Assembly: GCF_009832865.1 (NCBI RefSeq)
Contig: NZ_CP047130.1
Span: 310,001 to 374,000 of the forward strand
Source: Colwellia sp. 20A7
GTDB taxonomy: Bacteria > Pseudomonadota > Gammaproteobacteria > Enterobacterales > Alteromonadaceae
Direction of reading: 5' to 3'
Length of the DNA: 64,000 nucleotides
A program made the translations under genes and the position numbers. Positions 9,248 to 17,990 of the stretch are shown here, in pieces; within the stretch, counting starts at the first letter, position 1; every line of letters begins with the position of its first letter. The notes below the pieces were generated by a model. The model saw only the letters and a list, made by a program, of their open reading frames with translations. It was not told the DNA's origin and searched no databases.

Positions 9248-10599
9248 TGAATAACACCCTATTAGATCGCTTAGGAAAAGCAACTTCCGCGTTAACATCT
9301 CCGCCGCTATTACAAAGCTATGGCCGCTTAGTCCGTGTAAATGGCTTAACACTAACAGCGGTGGGTGGCGTTTTTACTATGGGGAAAAAATATCAAGTAG
9401 AGAGTATTGATGGTACTTGGTATGACGTTGAAGTAATTGGTTTTCATGAGTCTGAAGCTTATTTAATGCCATTAAATAAAATACAAGACTTGTATGCTGG
9501 CGCTCGTGTTAGAGTGGCAAAAAATGAGCCTTCTATTTGTATTGATAAGCGATTATTGGGGCGTGTACTTGATGCACAAATGAATCCTATTGATGGCCTA
9601 GGGCCATTGGCACAAGATCAAAGTAGTGTCCCGCTTAAACTTTCAAAATCCGCTCAATTGAACCCCTTACAACGTAAAGGTGTAACAGAACCATTAGATG
9701 TTGGTATTCGAGCTATTAATAGTTTATTTGCTGTGGGTAAAGGCCAGCGCTTGGGGTTGTTTGCAGGGTCAGGGGTAGGTAAAAGTAAACTATTAGGTAT
9801 GATGACTAAGTTTACCTCGGCGGATGTTGTTATTGTTTCGCTTGTCGGTGAGCGAGGTTGGGAAGTTAAAGAATTTATCGAACAAAGCCTGGGTCCCGAA
9901 GGCTTAAAAAAAGCAATTATTATTGCTTCTCCAGCTGATGATTCTCCTTTGCTTAGGGCTAAAGCTGCTGAGTTAAGCCACCAACTGGCAATTTATTTTC
10001 GTGATCAAAATCTCAATGTGCTGCTACTGATGGATTCATTAACGCGATATGCGCAAGCATACCGTGAAATAGGCCTATCTGTAGGAGAATTACCTGCTTC
10101 TAAAGGCTATCCACCTTCAGTGTATAGTAAATTAACTCAGCTGGTTGAAAGCTCAGGTAATAGCGAAAAAAGCCAAGGGTCAATGACGGCGATTTATACT
10201 GTACTAGCCGAAGGTGATGATCAGCAAGATCCTATTGCTGATAACGCGCGGGCAATCTTAGATGGTCATATTGTACTTGATCGTACGTTGGCTGAAAAAG
10301 GGCATTATCCGGCGATAAATATTGGTGCCTCTATTAGTCGTGTTATGCCAAATATTGTTAATCCAGCGCAACTGCAAAATTGCTATACATTAAAGAAATT
10401 ATACAGCCGCTACTTACAAGTTCATGAGCTTATTCCTCTTGGTGCATATCAAGCGGGTAAAGATGCAGAACTCGATGCCGCTGTGACTTTATATCCAAAA
10501 ATTGAAGCATTTTTGTGTCAAAATCTTAATGAAAAAATTAATTTTTCGGACTCTGCTTTACAGTTAGAACTGATAATGGGGAAGTATAATGCTAACTAA
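9247..10599 (+). CDS. fliI: FliI, flagellum-specific ATPase
   Basis: FliI is the hexameric ATPase of the flagellar type III exporter, related to F1-beta. Walker A is GSGVGKSK near residues 175-182. VSLVGERGWEVKEFIE and LLLMDSLTRYAQAYREIGL (Walker B region) follow, with the family motif GELPASKGYPPSVYSKL. Length 450 is normal. The start overlaps fliH by one base, and the end overlaps fliJ by 11 bases. These overlaps point to one tightly coupled mRNA for fliEFGHIJ. Confidence 0.96.
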   Translation: MNNTLLDRLGKATSALTSPPLLQSYGRLVRVNGLTLTAVGGVFTMGKKYQVESIDGTWYDVEVIGFHESEAYLMPLNKIQDLYAGARVRVAKNEPSICIDKRLLGRVLDAQMNPIDGLGPLAQDQSSVPLKLSKSAQLNPLQRKGVTEPLDVGIRAINSLFAVGKGQRLGLFAGSGVGKSKLLGMMTKFTSADVVIVSLVGERGWEVKEFIEQSLGPEGLKKAIIIASPADDSPLLRAKAAELSHQLAIYFRDQNLNVLLLMDSLTRYAQAYREIGLSVGELPASKGYPPSVYSKLTQLVESSGNSEKSQGSMTAIYTVLAEGDDQQDPIADNARAILDGHIVLDRTLAEKGHYPAINIGASISRVMPNIVNPAQLQNCYTLKKLYSRYLQVHELIPLGAYQAGKDAELDAAVTLYPKIEAFLCQNLNEKINFSDSALQLELIMGKYNAN

Positions 10600-11008
10600 G
10601 TTTAAAGATATGCAAAAAGACAAGCTTGACCAAATGCTAGTTAAACAATCAGAATTACAGCAACGCAGTGCCCAAGAAAAACAACGTTTACAATTATTAC
10701 AACAGCATATTGACAGCATGGAAAAGAATGTAAGCATGCAATCATCAATAGGTTTGCAAAATCTTTCTGGTATGAAAGTTATATTGAACAACTTATCTAA
10801 CCAACAAAGTGAATTAATAACTCAGTCACAAAATGACGAAACACGCCAACAAAAAGCCTGTTTAACACAGATGAACTTCACAAAAGGAATAGAAGGGATT
10901 GTTCAAAGTCGGCATCAAGTAGCACGAGAACAAATACAGCATCAAGAAAATAAAGACCTAGATGAAATGGTTATTCAAGGCTATGTTCGGAATAAACAGA
11001 TAGGCTAA
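10589..11008 (+). CDS. fliJ: FliJ, flagellar export chaperone/escort protein
   Basis: FliJ is the gamma-subunit-like coiled-coil stalk of the export ATPase and an escort of chaperones. The 139-residue protein is almost entirely charged coiled coil rich in Gln, Lys and Glu. Sequence similarity in this family is low, so the call depends mostly on the position directly after fliI with an 11-base overlap. It is the last gene of the unit; an inverted repeat follows at 11028-11055. Confidence 0.82.
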   Translation: MLTKFKDMQKDKLDQMLVKQSELQQRSAQEKQRLQLLQQHIDSMEKNVSMQSSIGLQNLSGMKVILNNLSNQQSELITQSQNDETRQQKACLTQMNFTKGIEGIVQSRHQVAREQIQHQENKDLDEMVIQGYVRNKQIG

Positions 11009-11027
11009 CCCCATTTACACTTAGTTG

Positions 11028-11055
11028 ATAGGGTTAAATTACAGCGTAACCCTAT
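11028..11055 (+). terminator. Inverted repeat after fliJ
   Basis: atagggtta and taaccctat form a 9-bp stem with a 10-base loop 20 bases after the fliJ stop. There is no U-tract, so it is at best a weak or Rho-assisted end, or an mRNA-stabilising hairpin. Confidence 0.35.
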
Positions 11056-11635
11056 AATGATAATAACTCATATTTAATCGATTTAACCCCATTTTACTCC
11101 TTCTTCAGGAGTTACCAATCTCACTAGCTATGTGATCATTTCTACTTGCTAAAATCACCAACTACATCGTTATTTAATAATTAGAACAACTAGTTATTGA
11201 AATAAATGCCTGTATTTAGCAATTTTTTCTACGTATAAAATTGTTCACTGAATTAATGAAACGAGTATTAAAATCAATCTCATGATCTTTTTCATCTTGA
11301 TATTTATACAGTTCATTGTTTTTATTTGTATTTTCTTATTTATATTGCGATAAATAAATCAAAAAATACAAAAGTTAGTAATGAAATTAACGATAGCTGT
11401 CATTATTTTTATTAACAAATCTGTTGACTATATAAACTCTTGGTGGGATTATGCTCGGTAGTTGGGCATTTGCCCTGATGTGTTTATAAAAATAAAATAG
11501 TTAAATAAAGTGAAATTATTGCGTTAAATAATAGCTTCACTTTCTCTAGGTCTGATTTTGCTAATTGTTACGCAAATACTTTCGATCTTACTGAATTTAC
11601 GGTTAATACATAAAATAAAATAAAAGAAAAATAAT
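11056..11635. other. Long AT-rich leader region before the permease gene
   Basis: About 580 bases between the flagellar unit and the sugar-alcohol module. I find no plausible gene or RNA gene on either strand. It probably holds the promoter of the permease operon; no single promoter is convincing. The only strong structure is the hairpin at 11636-11671. Confidence 0.5.
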
Positions 11636-11671
11636 AGAGGAATAAATATGTGAATACATATTTATTCCTCT
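11636..11671. promoter_or_regulatory. Perfect 16-bp inverted repeat in the permease leader
   Basis: agaggaataaatatgt and acatatttattcctct are exact complements around a 4-base loop, ending 39 bases before the permease ATG. It may be an operator for the SorC-type regulator encoded downstream (16916-17875) or a leader hairpin. No U-tract follows at once, so it is not a standard terminator. Confidence 0.5.
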
Positions 11672-11710
11672 TAATATATGTTTATAAAATGAAAATGGGG
11701 AAGAACTTAA

Positions 11711-13426
11711 ATGTCTGATATTCAGAGAGATAATTCATTTAGTGATATAAATGAAGAACAAATGCCCGTTGCAAAAAGCAAATTACATGGCTGGAAACAT
11801 TTTGCCGGTTTATATGCTGGTGAGCATGTGGCCGCAACAGAATTTGTAATTGGAGCAACCTTTGTTGCCTTAGGTGCATCGACCAAAGATATCCTCTTAG
11901 GTTTGGTTATCGGTAACTTATTAGCAATGATGTCTTGGCGGTTATTAACAGCACCAATTGCCGTTGAAACCCGCTTAAGTTTATATAATTACCTTAATAA
12001 AATTGCGGGTAATTCAATGACTAAGCTTTATAATTGGGCTAACGTCGTTATATTTTCCGTAATATCCGCAGCCATGATCACCGTATCCTCTACCGCGGTC
12101 AGATTTTTATTTGATATTCCAGCACAGCTGAATTGGTACCCAAGCAGCTTTTGGTTTGTGGCTATTGTTCTAGCGGTAGGCTCTATAGTCGTGTTTGTTG
12201 CTATGTACGGGTTTTCTACGGTCGCTGACTTCTCCAAAATATGTGCGCCTTGGTTATTTGTTATTTTCATCGCGGGCTCATTCACGCTTTTCCCTGCGTT
12301 ATCTAATCATGTTTTAGGAACCACAACCTTAACAGGGTGGGGCGATTTTATGACTATTGGTGATAGCTCTATTTGGACCGGATTTACCAGTGATGGTGAA
12401 AAGGGCATTGGCCTGTTTGAAGTTATTGGTTTCGCTTGGGCAGCTAACTCAATTACACACTTTGGTTTAATTGATATGGCTATATTCCGTTTTGCTAAAC
12501 GTAAAAGTTATGGTTTGTTTTCTGGTGTTGGTATGTTCTTCGGTCATTACCTAGCATGGATATCGGCAGGTATTATGGGCGCAGGCGCTGCGGTATTACT
12601 TAAAACAAGTATTACCTCATTAGATCCTGGTGATGTTGCCTACCACGCATTAGGTTTAACTGGTTTTGTGATTATTATTATTGCCGGCTGGACAACAGCT
12701 AACGCTAATTTATACCGTGCAGGCCTAGCTGCTCAGTCTATTTTTGTAAATCAATCACGTGAAAAAACAACGGCGATTGTTGGTGTTGTTACTGTAATTA
12801 TTGCGTGTTTCCCATTTGTATTCTCTCAAATGTTACCGCTATTAACTTATGCTGGTTTATTAGTTGTGCCCGTTGGCGGTATTGTATTTGCGGAACATGT
12901 TTTATTTCCAAAGGTTGGTTTAACGCGTTACTGGGCTCAATACCAAAAAATTTCTCGTAGTGTTCCAGCGATTGCCACTTGGGCTTTAGCATTAGTATTT
13001 GGCTTTGGTTTAAATATTTTAGATGTTATGTCTTTTTATTACTTATTCATCCCTACCTGGATATTTAGCATTGTTATTTATACCTTCTTAGCTAAGCAAT
13101 ATGGTGCTGATAAAGATTACACAAGAGAAGAAGCAGCAGAATTATTTGAGCAACAAGAAATTATTGCCTATCAAGCTGAGCAAGCTATTAACAACAAGCC
13201 TTTTATTCTTGATACAAGTTTAATAAGCAAACTGTTAAATGTTGTCTCAGTTATTTCATTATTAGTTATTACTGGCTTTGCTTGTCAGGTTATGTTTTTT
13301 AGCGAAAGCATGGACATTTATGATGCTAATAAAGCGGAATTTGAATTTTACTGTTTCATTTTTACTATCACGTATTTCGCTAGCGCCTATATGTCGCTTA
13401 AACGTGAAAAAGCGCTGAACAAGTAA
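11711..13426 (+). CDS. NCS1-family (purine-cytosine permease-like) transporter
   Basis: An inner-membrane permease of 571 residues with about 12 hydrophobic segments. The N-terminal part (HFAGLYAGEHVAATEFVIGATFVALGAS) and the overall pattern resemble the nucleobase:cation symporter-1 / purine-cytosine permease superfamily. The next two genes encode mannitol dehydrogenase and fructokinase, and the unit also holds a sugar-type regulator. The substrate is therefore probably a polyol such as mannitol rather than a nucleobase; that is inference from context. GGGGAAG precedes the ATG. The C-terminal ~60 residues add two further hydrophobic segments. Confidence 0.75.
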   Translation: MSDIQRDNSFSDINEEQMPVAKSKLHGWKHFAGLYAGEHVAATEFVIGATFVALGASTKDILLGLVIGNLLAMMSWRLLTAPIAVETRLSLYNYLNKIAGNSMTKLYNWANVVIFSVISAAMITVSSTAVRFLFDIPAQLNWYPSSFWFVAIVLAVGSIVVFVAMYGFSTVADFSKICAPWLFVIFIAGSFTLFPALSNHVLGTTTLTGWGDFMTIGDSSIWTGFTSDGEKGIGLFEVIGFAWAANSITHFGLIDMAIFRFAKRKSYGLFSGVGMFFGHYLAWISAGIMGAGAAVLLKTSITSLDPGDVAYHALGLTGFVIIIIAGWTTANANLYRAGLAAQSIFVNQSREKTTAIVGVVTVIIACFPFVFSQMLPLLTYAGLLVVPVGGIVFAEHVLFPKVGLTRYWAQYQKISRSVPAIATWALALVFGFGLNILDVMSFYYLFIPTWIFSIVIYTFLAKQYGADKDYTREEAAELFEQQEIIAYQAEQAINNKPFILDTSLISKLLNVVSVISLLVITGFACQVMFFSESMDIYDANKAEFEFYCFIFTITYFASAYMSLKREKALNK

Positions 13427-13535
13427 CAATTCAGTAAATAGTAATTTAAATAATACATCTAAAAAATTGGATAGCCTGAATGAGTGTTATCCAGCAAATA
13501 TTTTAGGGTTAATCCTATTAAGTAAGGCTAAATAC

Positions 13536-15071
13536 ATGACCACTACCCCACTAAATGAAACCCAAAGCAGCTCGTTAAACCAGTTAACATTAGCTAATTT
13601 ACCTAGCAATATTGATATTCCTACTTATGATCGTACTAAGCTTAAAGCGGGTATTGTGCATATTGGTGTCGGTGGTTTTCATCGTGCACATCAAGCGATG
13701 TATGTTAATGAATTATTGAAAAAACCTGGCTCAGAGCAATGGGCTATCTGTGGTGTGGGTTTACTAGAAAATAATCGTGGTTTACGTGATATTTTAGTTA
13801 AACAAGACTACTTGTATTCTTTAGTGGTACGTCACCCTAATGGCCAAATAGATAATAAAGTTATTGGCTCGATGATTGATTTTATCTTCGCACCAGACAG
13901 CAAACAAGCAGTGATAGAGAAGTTAGCACATAACGACACTAAAATTGTATCGTTAACTATTACAGAGGGTGGTTATAACCTAAACCCTATTACAGGCGAT
14001 TTAAATTTAGAAAACGCCAGTATAATACACGATATTGAAAACCCTGAAGATCCAACTACCGCATTTGGTTATATCGCTGCGGCTTTGCAAATACGTAAAA
14101 ACCAAGGCATGCCAGCTTTCACTGTGCAATCTTGTGACAACATTCAACATAATGGTGCTGTAACTCGTAAAATGTTACTTACTTTTACACAGCAGCAAGA
14201 TCCTGAATTAAGCCAGTGGATTGCAACGCATGTTGAATTTCCAAATGCTATGGTAGATCGTATTACGCCGGTAACAACAAAAACTGATATCGAATACGTT
14301 GCTGACACTTTTGGTTTAACCGACGAATGGCCTATTACTTGTGAGTCATTCTCGCAATGGGTAATTGAAGACAACTTCAGTGACGGCCGTCCAAATTGGG
14401 ATTTAGTTGGTGCTCAGTTTGTCACAGATGTAACACCGTTTGAAAAAATGAAAATACGTTTATTGAACGCAGGTCATTCAGTATTAGGTTTATTAGGTTC
14501 AATCCACGGTTACGCAACGATAGATGAAACCGTATCAGATAAAGACTTTGCCCAATACTTACGCGCTTTTATGGATTTAGAGGTTACGCCATTACTTGAT
14601 GAGCTAGAGGGTATTGATTTAGAAGAATACAAAGACACGTTAATTGAACGTTTCTCAAATCCAAATATTAAAGATAACCTAGCGCGTATTTGTTCGGAAA
14701 GTTCAGCTAAATTGCCTAAGTTTTTAATCGCAACGATTAGCGAAAACTTAGCGCTGGGTCGTGACTGTTCATTAGCCACGTTAGTTATTGCAACCTGGTG
14801 TTTATACAGCGACAAACAAGTTAATGAAGCAGTAGAAGCGTTAGATATTCAAGATGCAATGCAAGGTGAACTTGCTAAGTATGCGCATAAAACCACTGAA
14901 GACAAGTTAGCTTTCTTAAGAATTAATAGCTTGTTTGGCGATCTTATTGAACAACCTGCTTTTAGTGAGCTGTATGCCCAAGCGATTGATGAATTATATT
15001 TACCAATAAGCAATATCAAAAATATTATGAAAAACACGCTTAACCAAAAACTAGCAGCGGAGAAATTATAA
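13536..15071 (+). CDS. Mannitol 2-dehydrogenase family protein
   Basis: An NAD-dependent polyol dehydrogenase of the long-chain mannitol dehydrogenase family (also holding fructuronate and tagaturonate reductases). The N-domain has the nucleotide-binding motif VHIGVGGFHRAHQAMY. The catalytic signature KIRLLNAGHS sits mid-protein. With a fructokinase one base away, the best reading is mannitol to fructose. The frame is open from 13467, but ATG 13536 (MTTTPLNETQ) is preceded by TAAGG and gives a usual length (511 residues). Its last base overlaps the kinase ATG, so the genes are coupled. Confidence 0.85.
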   Translation: MTTTPLNETQSSSLNQLTLANLPSNIDIPTYDRTKLKAGIVHIGVGGFHRAHQAMYVNELLKKPGSEQWAICGVGLLENNRGLRDILVKQDYLYSLVVRHPNGQIDNKVIGSMIDFIFAPDSKQAVIEKLAHNDTKIVSLTITEGGYNLNPITGDLNLENASIIHDIENPEDPTTAFGYIAAALQIRKNQGMPAFTVQSCDNIQHNGAVTRKMLLTFTQQQDPELSQWIATHVEFPNAMVDRITPVTTKTDIEYVADTFGLTDEWPITCESFSQWVIEDNFSDGRPNWDLVGAQFVTDVTPFEKMKIRLLNAGHSVLGLLGSIHGYATIDETVSDKDFAQYLRAFMDLEVTPLLDELEGIDLEEYKDTLIERFSNPNIKDNLARICSESSAKLPKFLIATISENLALGRDCSLATLVIATWCLYSDKQVNEAVEALDIQDAMQGELAKYAHKTTEDKLAFLRINSLFGDLIEQPAFSELYAQAIDELYLPISNIKNIMKNTLNQKLAAEKL

Positions 15072-15991
15072 TGAATAGCTTATTCATCAATGATAAAGCG
15101 CCAAGTGAAATCACCATCAATTGCTTTGGTGAAGTGTTATGGGATTGTTTTGCTAGTGGTAAACGTTTAGGTGGCGCGCCATTAAACGTATGCTTACGCT
15201 TAAACTCTCTTGGCATAAAAGCGCAAATGCTCAGTGCTGTGGGTGATGATATTTTAGGCCATGAAATATTAGAGCAAATTAAAAGCCGACAAATGAATAC
15301 TGACTTTATTGCCGTTAATTCGACAAAGAAAACCAGTACGGTTGAAGTGACATTAGATCAAAGTGGCTCAGCCTCTTACGAAATTGTGGCAGATACAGCT
15401 TGGGATAACATTGTTTTAACGCCTGCACTTATTGAACAAGTAATGTCTGCTGATATTTTTGTTTTTGGTAGTTTAATTGGCCGTCAAGCAACCTCATTAA
15501 ACACATTAAGAGAGTTAATAGAGGTAGCAAAATTTAAGATTTTTGATGTTAACTTACGTAAACCTCATTATCAGCTTGAAACTTTAGTTGAACTGATGAA
15601 AGTGGCAGATTTTGTTAAGTTGAACGATGATGAACTATATGAAATTGCGCATGCTATGGGCTCTAAATTTAACTCGTTAGAACAAAATCTTGAGTTTATT
15701 GCCGAAAAAACTAATACACCTTATATGTGCGTCACCAAAGGTTCTCATGGGGCTTTGCTTAAAATTAATGATAAAAACTATTATAACTCAGGCTTTCTTA
15801 TCAACGTTGTTGATACGGTAGGCGCGGGTGATTCATTCTTAGGTTCTTTGATTTATCAGCTCTGTAATACAACTAATGCACAATATGCGGTTGATTTTGC
15901 CTGTGCTGTTGGTGCTATGGTGGCACAAAGTCATGGTGCGACACCTGAATTATCAATTCAAGATATTGAACAGTTTATTAATCCAGCGTAA
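15071..15991 (+). CDS. Fructokinase-like PfkB-family carbohydrate kinase
   Basis: A ribokinase/PfkB-family kinase of 306 residues. The N-terminal sugar-binding motif is LGGAPLNVCLRL. The C-terminal phosphate-binding and catalytic motif is DTVGAGDSFLGSL. The neighbouring mannitol dehydrogenase makes fructose the likely substrate, giving fructose-6-phosphate, which the glucose-6-phosphate isomerase downstream can use. It starts on the ATG that overlaps the previous stop. A 177-base gap with no evident gene separates it from the HAD gene. Confidence 0.85.
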   Translation: MNSLFINDKAPSEITINCFGEVLWDCFASGKRLGGAPLNVCLRLNSLGIKAQMLSAVGDDILGHEILEQIKSRQMNTDFIAVNSTKKTSTVEVTLDQSGSASYEIVADTAWDNIVLTPALIEQVMSADIFVFGSLIGRQATSLNTLRELIEVAKFKIFDVNLRKPHYQLETLVELMKVADFVKLNDDELYEIAHAMGSKFNSLEQNLEFIAEKTNTPYMCVTKGSHGALLKINDKNYYNSGFLINVVDTVGAGDSFLGSLIYQLCNTTNAQYAVDFACAVGAMVAQSHGATPELSIQDIEQFINPA

Positions 15992-16168
15992 CGACAGCTA
16001 ATTCAGTCATTGATTATATTGAAGAACCATTATCTGGCGCGACTTAACTTTTAATTAGTGCTGAATGGGTAATAACATAATCAATTTGGTATTATTGTAG
16101 TAGTATCTGTTGGATTAACTGACTGATTAACTAAGTAATTGAGCAAAACTCAATAAGGATAAGTAGAG

Positions 16169-16912
16169 TTGACCAAATCTATAGCTATATCTACACATGA
16201 ACCGATACATTTAATTATCTTCGATTGTGATGGCGTGTTAGTCGATAGTGAAATATTAAGTCAGCGTGTATTGCTAAGCATGCTTAAAGAGCTAGGCGTA
16301 GTAGTATCTGAAGATTATTTCCTTACTAACTTCCTAGGGTTTAATTTTAAGCATGTTACGGCTAAAGTCTTTGACGACTTTTCAGTTATCCTTACTAGTG
16401 AATTTCGCGAACGCTATCGAGCAGAGCTTATTAAAGTTTTTGCCGTCGAGCTTCAACAGACAAATGATCTTGAGTGGATGCTATCTCAGCTTAAGGTAAA
16501 CAGCTGTGTTGCTACGAGTGGTAGCCCAGAAAAAGTAAAAAACTCGTTACATTATACCAAGCTTGAAGACTATTTCGCTGGCAAGGTATTTACCTCTTCT
16601 GAGGTTAAAAACGGGAAGCCAGCCCCTGATCTATTTTTACATGCCGCTAAAAAAATGGGTGTTGCACCTGAAAATTGTTTAGTAATAGAAGATTCGAATG
16701 CAGGTGTGTGCGCTGCCCAAGCGGCTAATATGAATGTCATCAGGTATGTTGGCGCTAGTCATTTTAAAACTATCGTTACTCAAATGCCTGATGGTATTAA
16801 TATTGATAGATTTAATAGTGATAGTTTTAAGAGTGTTTGTACAATTGAGCATTGGCAACAATTATTAGAGCAAGTACCTTCGCTTATTTCATCATGCAAC
16901 ATCGAGAGGTAA
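16169..16912 (+). CDS. HAD-superfamily sugar-phosphate phosphatase
   Basis: A haloacid dehalogenase-like hydrolase of the beta-phosphoglucomutase/YfbT subgroup. Motif I is FDCDGVLVDSE, motif II SGSPEK, motif III KPAPDLFLHAAKKMG and motif IV VIEDSNAGVCAA. The N-terminal insertion between motif I and II is the helical cap. It starts at TTG 16169 with AGTAGAG just upstream. Within a polyol operon it may remove phosphate from a toxic or dead-end sugar phosphate; the substrate cannot be read from sequence. The next gene starts four bases after it. Confidence 0.85.
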   Translation: MTKSIAISTHEPIHLIIFDCDGVLVDSEILSQRVLLSMLKELGVVVSEDYFLTNFLGFNFKHVTAKVFDDFSVILTSEFRERYRAELIKVFAVELQQTNDLEWMLSQLKVNSCVATSGSPEKVKNSLHYTKLEDYFAGKVFTSSEVKNGKPAPDLFLHAAKKMGVAPENCLVIEDSNAGVCAAQAANMNVIRYVGASHFKTIVTQMPDGINIDRFNSDSFKSVCTIEHWQQLLEQVPSLISSCNIER

Positions 16913-16915
16913 CAC

Positions 16916-17875
16916 GTGTTAAAGCGATCTAAGTCAGAAATAAGAAAGTTAGACGATGCCGCTAAAGCCGGTTGGTTGTATTACGTTGCAGGTAATACGC
17001 AAGAAGAAATAGCTAAAAAACTCAATATATCGCGTCAATCAGCGCAGCGAATGGTAGCATTATCAGTTAGCGAAGGCTTGATTAAAGTCAGGTTAGAGCA
17101 TCCAATAGCTAAGTGCATGGACCTTCAGCTCCAGCTTAAAAGTCGTTTTGGCTTAACGTCATGTACGGTTGTGCCAAGCGACAATAGTGAGCCAAATTCT
17201 ACATTAGGACTTGCTCAAGCGGGCGCTAAAGAAATAGAATTTCATTTAAAATCGCCAGAGCCGAAAGTAATAGCGATGGGAACTGGTCGAGTTTTACGTG
17301 CTTGTGTGGAAGAATTGGCTTTATTGAACTGTGAACAACATCAAATAGTTGCTTTATTGGGTAATATGGCTTTAGATGGTTCAGCTTCATCATACGATGT
17401 TGTGATGCGCATGGCTGAACATATTAACGCTAAGCATTATCCTATGCCTTTACCTGTACTTCCGAGCAGCAAAGAAGAAAAAGAACAATTGCATGCTCAG
17501 CGCTATATTGCGAATAATTTAAAATTAGCATCGCAAGCTGACGTTACTTTTATTGGGGTAGGTAATTTAGCCATTAATTCACCGCTTCATATAGACGGTT
17601 TTGTCAGCCCAGAAGAACTTGAAGAGCTACAAACTAAAGGCGCGGTAGGAGAGTTAATTAGTTGGGTATTAGATGTTGACGGTAATCTGATTGATTGCAC
17701 TGTTAATCAACGAGTTGCTAGCACTCCTTTGAAAGTAAACCCTGATAAGGCTGTGTATGCTATTGCTGCGGGTGAAGAAAAGGTATTAGCAATATTAGGT
17801 GCGCTTAGATCTAAACTAATTAATGGCTTAATCACCAATGAATACACAGCCGAACGCTTATTAAGCATAGCGTAA
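16916..17875 (+). CDS. SorC/DeoR-type sugar-binding transcriptional regulator
   Basis: A SorC-family regulator of 319 residues. Residues ~15-60 form a helix-turn-helix (GNTQEEIAKKLNISRQSAQRMVALSVSEG). The rest is the sugar-phosphate isomerase-like effector domain (MGTGRVLRACVEEL, VTFIGVGNLA, AIAAGEEKVLAILGALR). GTG start right after the HAD gene, with GAGAGG upstream. It probably senses a phosphorylated sugar and controls the surrounding polyol genes. The palindrome at 11636-11671 is a candidate site but is not shown to be bound. Confidence 0.88.
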   Translation: MLKRSKSEIRKLDDAAKAGWLYYVAGNTQEEIAKKLNISRQSAQRMVALSVSEGLIKVRLEHPIAKCMDLQLQLKSRFGLTSCTVVPSDNSEPNSTLGLAQAGAKEIEFHLKSPEPKVIAMGTGRVLRACVEELALLNCEQHQIVALLGNMALDGSASSYDVVMRMAEHINAKHYPMPLPVLPSSKEEKEQLHAQRYIANNLKLASQADVTFIGVGNLAINSPLHIDGFVSPEELEELQTKGAVGELISWVLDVDGNLIDCTVNQRVASTPLKVNPDKAVYAIAAGEEKVLAILGALRSKLINGLITNEYTAERLLSIA

Positions 17876-17990
17876 AACCAGCAACATTTACTGGTGCTAT
17901 GCTAAATTAATGATGACGACTAAGCTATCATGTTTTGTCAGACTCAATTATTGAAACAAACTTAAATTTTATTATAAAGGCTTATTAAAC

